64,000 nt of DNA, from NCBI GenBank assembly GCA_029237695.1, contig CM055279.1, positions 23,129,919 through 23,193,918 on the forward strand, written 5' to 3'. Origin of the DNA: Conchocele bisecta. Its lineage: Eukaryota > Mollusca > Bivalvia > Lucinida > Thyasiridae. The notes beneath the pieces are model-generated. The model had not been told where the DNA came from and did no database searches. It worked only from the letters and a program-made list of their open reading frames with translations. Position 1 is the stretch's first letter; every line of letters starts with the position of its first letter. Below, one piece after another: positions 55,585-64,000 of this stretch. Position numbers and translations under genes: made by a program.

Positions 55585-57960
55585 GGTATGCTGATTTCTT
55601 CTTTTTGACGTCCTGTTTACTGAGCGTTTTAATAGTTTTTCTAATGTACTCTATAAATAACACGCAATCTGATTGGCTGATGGTCATACATTATTGATGT
55701 ATATCATTGTTGATGAACGGTCGCAAATTATTTCAATATGTATTCCTACGACAATACTAAGTTTGAGGTCGGTCAATTAACTCGGCCACATAATGACCGA
55801 CCAAAACATGGGGTAACTCACATAAAATGTCCCAAGTGGTATTCTTGTATTATTGTGAAAGACACAGCTGGCTTGCATATGAAACGTCCTGGTCCGAAAC
55901 GTCCTGGTGACCTGGTCCGAAAGTTGCATGGTCCGAAGCGTACGGCGAAAAGAAAATACAAATATCTCACCGTTGATCACGTTTCATATGTTTTGCCAGT
56001 AATATATCGTTCACACAAAGAGAAAGTACATGTATGTAGCCTGTGTAATCTTGCTTCTCAAATGGTAGTATATCACGAGTTATCACAATATGTATCAACA
56101 TCAGGGATGTTTGACAGATGGCCGCCATTGAAATAGTGTTGCTAAGATATCGCAATGGAGTGACATTAAATGCGCAAAGTAGTAAATAAGGCAATTATAA
56201 TTCTAACGACGAATTTATTGCTTTTATTATTGAAAAATAATGAAATCAGCGACATAAACGTATATACATTCATGCAAAAATCACTAATATCTTGTAATTG
56301 TGTTGGAACTATTTTCTTCGTAGAAAATATTATTTGTGTGATCCGTCCGGTATGACCTGCTCAACCAGCTTGCAATCCGGTACGATTTTCCAACAAGACT
56401 CTATAAAGTTTGCAAAACAGTAAAGGAGTGCATTAGAAATAGGTTAACCGCATTGCAATTTTGAAATTTGCGGCGTATATCAGAACATGATAGGTCGGAA
56501 AACATGTTTAAAATGCATACACATACGGACGGACGGACGAAACGGACGGACATACAAAATGAAACTATATTCTTCCACATAGAATGTACAGAGAATGTAA
56601 TTGAATGTAATCTGTCTAAGGCGAATCGGCAAATATTGTTTTTCTCCGCAAAACCGACCGTTGATCTGACATCACGCTTATTCAAATTAAAAGAAGACAT
56701 GTGTTGGGTTTGTCGGCCGAATAAAGCCGACAAGCCTTAACTTACAATATCGGTATTCCAATATGCAGATATGTAGACCCACTCTGCATAAATCTGCATT
56801 CATGCATGTATACAACAGTGTGTTGCGTAAATTCATGTATACATGTATATAGTATAATACATGGTTAGTGGCGTCGAATATAAAATATATTCGGTTGAGC
56901 CTTAGGCAGCTTTATTGGGGCGAGCTTTAGAGAGCCCCTATAAAGTTGTCGGGGAGAAACCGAATATATTTTATATTCGACGGCACTAATCATGTATTTA
57001 ATTTATACCGCATACTAAACTTAATTGTTGAATGTGCGTGACGTCATATTTTGACGTCATTCCCTCGCCATACGTCACAAATCTAACGATGTCATTCAAA
57101 AGAAAATGGCGGCGTCCATGCTATGTATATTCGGTATTGTATCTGATTAAATCGCATATACTGTAAAATTGGACAAAATTCAGCTGAACAGACAGCGATT
57201 TCGATTTTAAAGTTCGCCGCCATCTTGAATTTGCTGTTGAGACTGACCAATCAGAGGCCACGGTTAGGGGTCAAAGGTGAAACAATAAAGGCAAAAACGG
57301 CTCTTCATGTATATTAGGCTATTTCAGGTATATTAGGTTACTTCAGATATAAACAACATTTATTCAACCCCCTTTATTATGCTACATGGAGCAATGGCTG
57401 CGGTATAAACAGCAATGTGTTACGTACATTCATGCATACAACAATGTGTTACACATCATATTTATGTACGTCTTGGTTTTCAGATGTTTTTTCTATGGAA
57501 AACGATTTAATTCGTATTGGTAATACTATCTGGACTGTTTGTTGCAAATTTAAAATTAAACTCACGGGGAAATGAACTTTCGACACACGCGCAATATAAT
57601 ATATCAACTTAGGTTTAACCGTGTTTACTGATGGGGGCTGGTTAGTGCCGACGGCCGGTCAGACCCGACTTCGCTCTAACAATTTTGCAGACATTTGTTA
57701 CCGCAATATCAGCTTGGTACACCGCCTTGTGTTTGTTTTGGGAGTGTTACGGTAGCATTTTGTCTTTTGGAGAGTTAACTCGCCTTGCAGTGAGCGAGTA
57801 TCGTAGCCTAATGTTCTTAAACAAGCAACTGAACTTCGAAGTCAGAGTGCATCATCATCATGCAAATCTCAGCAGAAATTACGTCATCTAAGTTCACTAC
57901 GTCATATCTTGTGACGTCGTCAGACTCCCGAATACAGATTTTCTCGCGACGCGGCTCATA
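55585..57960 (+). repeat. Diverged copy of the 2.3 kb unit, rearranged
   Basis: Pieces in the same order as 10860-12900: 'cttctttttgacgtcctgtt' at 55595; 'cggcaaatattgtttttctc' at 56628; 'gatctgacatcacgcttatt' at 56663; 'tgggggc' and 'gacggccggtcagacccga' at 57650; 'caccgccttgtgtttgtttt' at 57720. Between them are sequences absent from the 10-15 kb copies, including a 132-codon ORF (55738-56136) with no recognised domain. The right end 57680-57960 is the dispersed repeat also at 16110-16370. Confidence 0.65.
56857..56998. repeat. Long hairpin, ~40 bp arms
   Basis: 'cgaatataaaatatattcgg' with 'atacatggttagtggcgt' (56857-56896) is mirrored at 56959-56998. The ~60 bp loop contains a smaller inverted pair ('gccttaggcagc', 'ggggcgagctttagagagcccc'). 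Confidence 0.85.
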
Positions 57961-58084
57961 TGTAACAGACGTTACCGCTCGGGGGAGGGAGAGGAGGGGG
58001 TCAATTGCGTATGCAAGGCATTTACACTCCAAAAACTCGAGTTATATATATACACCTATACACACGATGCAATTCCCTCGGCTC

Positions 58085-58172
58085 AAGTAGGTTTAAAGGT
58101 AATCAGCAGACCGTGGTCGAGAGTAACAGCGTCGAATTTCCACGCAACCGCCCGTGTTCGATTCTCGACCAG
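58085..58172 (+). tRNA. tRNA-like sequence next to foldback copy 2
   Basis: A-box-like 'tggtcgagagtaacagcg' and B-box-like 'gtgttcgattctcgacc' at tRNA spacing; the cloverleaf is not convincing. Likely a SINE head or tRNA pseudogene. Confidence 0.35.
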
Positions 58173-58175
58173 TTT

Positions 58176-58583
58176 CAAGGTGTATGATCACGTGGTACTA
58201 ACAACAACAACAAGTACTGAAACTTCCAGAATCCATCCGATTGAAAGTACGTATTCTTTTATATTGTCCTTATTACGTAACGGATCTTGATGAAATATGG
58301 AGCATCAAACGCGTCTTGTTAAGCTGCATTTAGTGGTCTCTGTATTTTCACCAAAACTTCTGTCATTTTTTCGAAGAATCCCTCCGACACGGAAATCGAT
58401 TATTTGCAAAAAACGACATAAGTCTGTGCCGAACTCCCTGGACCACCAAATGCAGCTCACGAAGACGCGTTTGCTGCGGCATATTTCATCAAATTCCGTT
58501 TCATATTAAGGAAAATAGCAAATAATACTTACTTTGGAGTGGGCGACGTTGTTGTTGTTGTAACCATGTGATCATGCACCTTG
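58176..58583. mobile_element. CACGTG-ended foldback MITE, copy 2
   Basis: Same ends as 48230-48602 (CAAGGTGTATGATCACGTGG ... ATGATCATGCACC-type right end 'accatgtgatcatgcacctt'). The right E-box is mutated to CATGTG. No matching target duplication (agttt versus aatgc). Confidence 0.85.
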
Positions 58584-58589
58584 AATGCA

Positions 58590-60690
58590 AGGTATACACC
58601 ATTAATACAAAACATAGGGGCAATGCGGACACATGCGGCAAAGTACTAATGCCGTGATCGTTTACGCGACGAATTTCCATCTAAAATTAGTTTATGCATC
58701 AATATTTACACCTTCTATAAATTCATCATGTTCATAATGCAAACGCATTCGACGTATTGCGTGTACATCCCAATATTATACATTAGACCCACGTGACGTC
58801 GCGCCATGTTTTTGATTGGTTAAAGTTCGTTTGACGTCCATAAATTCCACGAGGTTGTCAATAAGTGCACGCGCTATTGACAGGCAACGTCGCTGTTCCA
58901 ATATGACAAACAGACGTAAACTAATATTATTCTTAATTTTAACGCCATGTTTGGTCCTTTGCATTTTTGAAACTATCAGAAAATGCAGTGTAAATATAAC
59001 TAATACAATCATGGGCTGTTGCGTTTACTGGGTGCATCATCAAACGTTTTTTATTTACATGCATGTTTGTTAAATACGTGTTCCAGCCGTGGAAAATCCA
59101 AAGCTATTTTTAGTTTGGGCCCTTTCAACATATATAACATCAATTATGTTTCCATCGTTGTCAGATGCACGTATTTCCGCGATTTTGGGCAAGTGCTTCT
59201 CTATTTCAGTTAATATATTTTGTTGGGTGATTTTTATTTTCAATTGATGACCACAAACATATCTTAGACACAGGACAATACAGTCAATCGTTAACTCTTA
59301 TAACGCTCAATAAAATTACAACATCTGCTGATTTTCGAACTCAGTTTTCGCAATAAAGCCTTTATTCGACACAATAAACCTGTCTCAAATGCATTTTAAA
59401 ACAATAAAGCCTCTTTCAGAATATTACAGATGTGACGTCATGCTACATGTATACATGTATTTACATCTCTGATTTTTACTCGGCTGAGTACACTATCAGG
59501 GTAAATTCAACTTGTTTACAGTTTGTATCTTATAACATTATATACAAAAGTAGCAACCTGCGTGTACACTTATCTGACACCTCCCGCTGACCTTTTCTGC
59601 ATGCATTTCCCACCGCCAAACCTTTGGAGTGCTACGTTTTAAAAAATGTTAAATAGCGCATAATTGTTGCCTACATGGGTTATATACAGGGGTATATACC
59701 GTATTTTCATTAAAATCGACCGGAAAATGTCTGCAAAGTTCGTATAAACGGTATGGTTTTACACAGAGGAGACCACACAATTTAATCTTTTAACAAACTG
59801 TCTGCATTCGTAGATATATGATATATTCCGTTGTGCCATAGGGTTACCGGTATATGGATTCCTTGTGTTTTAAAGTAAAATATGAATTCAACAACGAAAA
59901 TGTACCTACCTCGTGGCAAATGGCCGTCATTTTACTTCATTTGCTCCACCGCTAATCATTTATCATTTTCGCCAGCCTAAGTTTGCCGCTCACCTTCCAC
60001 ACGCTAACCCTCCTGTATCGACGAAAACGAATTATGTATAGTTCGTGTAGACTAATCGGGATACCACGTTATCGCACGGTGGGAAGGGACCAATAGGAAA
60101 ATACCCGGCCGGAAGGGGCGAAGGCCGGAAGGGGCTATGCCGTCGCCGGAATTCCCGTCAGGTCGTCAGAAGAGGAGAGGTTATTTGAAACAGGCAGTCA
60201 ATTGATTTCCCATATACCCACATTCACACAAACATGACAAACGCAAACTAACTGCGGCAAAATCAATATTATTACTTTCATTCATGCAGTCAGTGACCTA
60301 AGCCGGTTCTAGATCCATGTCAAACGGGGTCATGCGGATCGATATCCATGGGTTTGGCGGAACCGTCTACTTTCTCTTTCGAAATCTCTATCTGACCCCC
60401 ACATCAAGTCACATACAGAAAAGTCAACTTGCATGGGTAGATCATGCAAAAAACATAATAAAATGTTTGGCACAGACATACTTTTCCTGCAGCATCTATT
60501 TTATTTAGCTCTCTGTCCTAATAATAAAAATCAATGCCGTTGTCCTAAGAATTTACTCCTTGTTGTTAAGCTGTACCAGAACTGGTTTACGGCCACATTG
60601 TTCATTGGCTGACTGGTTCCTATTGACAGTATTCAGTACCTAATGTGCCCACCTTGTGTGATCACTGTATGCGATCCGTTTTATGCTCGG
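58590..60690. other. Stretch with no recognised gene
   Basis: AT-rich with scattered ORFs under 86 codons that overlap on both strands. 60070-60180 is a short GC-rich patch with a 'ggccggaaggggc' direct pair. No splice-consistent exon continuing the 52-55 kb gene was recognised. Confidence 0.3.
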
Positions 60691-60698
60691 GATATCAA

Positions 60699-61066
60699 CA
60701 AGGTGTATGATCACGTGGTACTAACAACAACAACAAGTACCGATTCAAAGTACGTATTATTTTATAGTGTCCTTATTACGTAACGGATTTTGATGAAATA
60801 TGGTGCATCAAACGCGTCTTGTTAAGCTGCATTTGGTGGTCTCTGTATTTTCGCCCAAACTTCTGTCGTTTTTGCGAAGAATTGATTCTTCGCAAAAACG
60901 ACATAAGTCTGTGCCAAACTCCCTAGACCACCAAATGCAGCTCATATTTGATCAAAATCCGTTGCCTATTAAGGAAAATATCAAATAATACTTACTTTGG
61001 AGTGGGCGTGCTTTCAACACTTTCAGCCATTGTTGTTGTTGTTTAACCACGTGATCATACACCTTG
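60699..61066. mobile_element. CACGTG-ended foldback MITE, copy 3
   Basis: Ends CAAGGTGTATGATCACGTGG / CCACGTGATCATACACCTTG; perfect 5 bp target duplication ATCAA (60694-60698, 61067-61071). The central dyad is 'cgaagaattgattcttcg'. Confidence 0.9.
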
Positions 61067-61074
61067 ATCAATAC

Positions 61075-62280
61075 TGACTAGGAAAGTGTGTTCTCTTTAT
61101 TGCAGTTTTTGAAATGAAGGGTGTTGTTGTCTTTTCATTGTTTACACAATCTCTTAAAGGTTTACAAGTGTTTAACAACACAACTTTATCGGTTTACCAA
61201 TGACAGTTTAGTATCAAATAAGTTCCATTTGATCATATTTTCTTATGTTTGTCGTGTGCATACACTTTCTTATAATGAGCCATGTAAGGTATGTATAATT
61301 TACGAGTATGCATGCCAGATGGCGCAATACGAATAGTTTATTTTTTGCTAAGCAATTTCTTATCAATGTTTATGCATTCAACATATGGACTTGCATAGGA
61401 TGTCATTCATCATCTCATACGAAACGTTTGCTGAAACAGGTGTTTCCGTTGTATAATTTTACATATCACTTGAAAACACTGTTGAGCTGCTGTCGTATTG
61501 CTGTTATAAAATGGATTTTATGTTAGAGTAACCACGAGATAAACGACACTTTACAGTAACTGTAGGCCTACGTACATGTCACATTTGGAACCCATTTTCC
61601 ATTAATTTCGAAACGTCCAACATGGAAGTGAAACATTCCTTAACGCATGTATAGTCGATTCTAATGCACTCTATAAATATAACGCAATAACTCTATAAAT
61701 ATAACGGCGTACCTCGCAATTTGTAGTGCCAGTTTGCAATGAATACCCTCTGCTGATTGTGACTTCAAACTGAAATATGTTTATGTTTTAATTGAACATG
61801 TTCAAGAATTATAATTGCATATTCTTACGTCCTGCAGGAACAAGATGGGAGGCTGACATGGAAATAACGGTCTTCATAAAATTACCTTACATATATATTA
61901 TTATTCTTTCGAATATTTTTTGTTTTCTAATTTACAAAAAGCTGCAACAAAGTACTTTTAATTGAATCAAATAGTTAATTGTGTAGTCCGTGACAGTGGC
62001 TCGATGTTCAGGATGATGCTGAATACAATAGAAAATATTATAGTACCTACATGCACAATGTTGAACATGTCATACAGATAATACATGCCCATTATTACCC
62101 AATTTGAGAATGTTTGATGCACATGTGATGTGAAGGTAGAGCTCGTTTCTATACGGGGAAACAAACACGTTGTCGCTGAAATCGTTTGATTTGGGGTCTA
62201 CCGACTTGGTACATGCGACATTATACTTAAAACCATTAAATAATAACTGACGTCACCAACATATATACACTTCACCTAAC
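61075..62280. other. AT-rich stretch, nothing recognised
   Basis: No coding, RNA or named repeat signal. A short direct repeat 'ctctataaatataacg' occurs at 61670 and 61690. Confidence 0.3.
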
Positions 62281-62286
62281 GTTACC

Positions 62287-62681
62287 CAAGGTGTATGATC
62301 ACGTGGTACTAACAACAACAACAAGTACCGATTCAAAGTACATATCATTTAAGTGTCCTTATTACGTAACGGATTTTGATGAAATATGGTGCATCAAACG
62401 CGTCATGTTAATCTGCATTTGGTAGTCTCTGTATTTTCGCCCAAACTTCTGTCGTTTTTGCGAAGAATCGATTTCCGTGTCTCCGACACGGAAATCGATT
62501 CTTCGCAAAAACGACATAGGTCTGTGCCGAACTCCATAGACCACCAAATGCAGCTCATGAAGACGCGTTTGCTGTTCCATATTTCATCAAAATCCGTTGC
62601 ATATTAAGAAAAATGTCAAATAATACTTACTTTGGAGTGGGCGACATTGTTGTTGTTGTAACCACGTGATTATGCCCCTTG
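62287..62681. mobile_element. CACGTG-ended foldback MITE, copy 4
   Basis: Ends CAAGGTGTATGATCACGTGG / CCACGTGATTATGCCCCTTG; perfect 5 bp target duplication TTACC (62282-62286, 62682-62686). The central ~60 bp is a perfect palindrome around 'gtgtctccgacac'. Confidence 0.9.
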
Positions 62682-62872
62682 TTACCGTTGCAAGTCATAT
62701 TAAAGAAATGAGTCTCCCTGATCGATGGCACATTATTATTTTGTATACGTTATTACACCGCTTTCTATTAACGGTAATGTAACTGATGCTCCAAAAGTGA
62801 GACATGCCAGTAGCGTATTGATGTTGAGGCAACTTGTAGACAATATGAGTAAACAGCACTATGGCAAAATAT

Positions 62873-63937
62873 TGTAAAGGTACATGCCTACTCAGTAAGC
62901 ACAACATGTTCTTTATAGGAATTAAATAAGTATATAAGTGTAACACCATTCCACCAGTGCTAAAGTGCCCGCAAAACAGATATAATCATTTAGTACTTTA
63001 CTGATAGCGACTCGCGGTGGTATCAGGCTATTTTCATATGCAAATGAGGCATGATATGTTTTACTTATTTATATGGCCTTGACGCCAGTTATTGGGGTAG
63101 TCGGCGTTTTCGGGGTATTCACATATTTTGTAATGTATAGGCATGTGTGCAGCCGCGATGTGCATTACGTCAGGTGATTAAAATAAGCATGACTTGACGT
63201 ACATTACGTCCTTTAAAATGCCACTTGCAATTTCTGCCATTTTAGGCATTTAGGTAATTTTGTTCAAGAACCTACCTTGATTTTCTACGTCCGCCATTAA
63301 TCTGCTCTTTAATATTGTTAAAATCATAAACAATAGAACATGTTCAAGTTTTCCTTCACTGCGAGATGATCAACAGCCAATGAAAACTCGGGACGAATTA
63401 GTAGATGTATTGACACTTTCGAAACATACCCCGAAAACACCAACCATAAGTCAAGATTCAAGATGGCCGAATCCTGTGTTGTTAAACGCGCTAACGCGGA
63501 TTTTAATCTAACAACAATCTTATTTTGCAGACAAGAAACATTGAAAGAAATATTTAGCATTGGATTGAACTGACAAGTTCGCTCATATTGTATGTTATAT
63601 AAAAATGTTAATACCCCGAAAACTAGATCCACCATCATACTAATGAAATGCGTCACGTGAAAAAATAATATTTTCGACTGATTATGAAATATGATCATTG
63701 CACATCAAAAAATAAATACAGAGAATAAATAGTAATGTCCGTTAAAATTTTAAGGAAACACGGATATCGCCCCTGATATCAGTGTGAAAATTTTCGTTTA
63801 ATATAAAATGTGTAATAATGCCAGGGTAACGGTGAATGAATGTTTAGTTTGCCAGGAAATGTCATACATACATAATATACAAAGTATCTGTATCACTATA
63901 TTATAACCTACTGCGTGCCATGGGCATGAACCTTTAA
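62873..63937 (-). mobile_element. MITE family A, minus copy interrupted by another element
   Basis: Left part 62873-63073 and right part 63638-63937 together match the family A consensus. The break falls in 'atttata...ctaatgaaatgcg', where the intact copies read on continuously. Confidence 0.75.
63074..63637. mobile_element. 564 bp insertion nested in MITE family A
   Basis: Defined by the interruption of the MITE. 'gttttcggggtatt' near the left end is matched by 'aataccccgaaaac' near the right end, and 'ataccccgaaaac' also occurs internally at 63427. Flanking 'ata' may be a short target duplication. No ORF of interest; 'aagatggccgaatcctg' lies inside. Confidence 0.6.
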
Positions 63938-64000
63938 GGACTGACTGTATAGAATATGACCTTTTGTTTCAAATGTAGTGGAATCATAAATATGACTGAA

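Noticed and set aside
55738..56136. 132-codon ORF, basic, with two cysteines in 'CSLCN'
   Set aside because: No recognisable domain, lies within a rearranged dispersed repeat, no splice context, strong antisense ORF overlap.

Overview
The window looks like a stretch of draft animal nuclear genome, most likely a bivalve mollusc. It is AT-rich, has almost no long ORFs, and is packed with repeats. Several repeats are of kinds I associate with bivalve genomes: (GTCC)n or (GACG)n runs followed by ~165 bp tandem units carrying AAGGTCAAGGTCAC-like text, foldback MITEs, a MetaSINE-like tail, an APE-type LINE and a Ty3/Gypsy gag. The phylum call is inference from repeat style; no ribosomal or conserved housekeeping gene is present to fix it. 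A 500-N gap (38361-38860) and patches of indel noise suggest a long-read, scaffolded assembly.

Layout. 4-2466 and 35874-38222 are a 2.3-2.5 kb repeat in opposite orientation, each with a tRNA-like core, enclosing ~33 kb. Within it: a near full-length decayed LINE on the minus strand (2713-8555) that landed inside a MITE; a foldback (8592-9653); a 2.3 kb unit in tandem 2.3 times (10674-16088); an inverted duplication of a CRE-promoter-like segment plus first-exon-like ORF (17548-18612); a broken virus-like gene cassette (19066-22201 and 26501-27664) split by bivalve-type tandem repeats (22262-26400); minisatellites (29160-29580, 31893-32830); a Ty3/Gypsy gag with primer-binding site and one putative LTR (29624-31600); foldbacks and GTCC-type repeats up to 35.4 kb.

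Right of the gap: duplicated segments with short perfect palindromes (38861-40030), ~40 bp tandem repeats, and a distinctive family of elements ending TACGG(G/A)GC whose interior is an array of a 20-21 nt unit that flips orientation half way (40985-42622, 44852-45247, 51871-52327, plus fragments). Also here are a 68 bp minisatellite built partly from the end of a nearby foldback (50395-51335), four copies of a ~370-410 bp foldback with CACGTG in its ends and 5 bp target duplications, and a diverged copy of the 2.3 kb unit (55585-57960).

The only candidate host gene with good splice structure is on the plus strand: an exon encoding a signal-anchor peptide (52377-52493) and a compatible second exon (55022-55092), probably the start of a type II membrane protein such as a Golgi enzyme; later exons were not found. 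The virus-like cassette (zinc protein, membrane/coiled-coil protein, stalk-and-knob fibre-like protein, two head-to-head capsid-like proteins) resembles gene sets I associate with Polinton/Maverick-class elements; it is frameshifted, and no polymerase, integrase or protease was seen. The most novel-looking system is the flipped-array element family.
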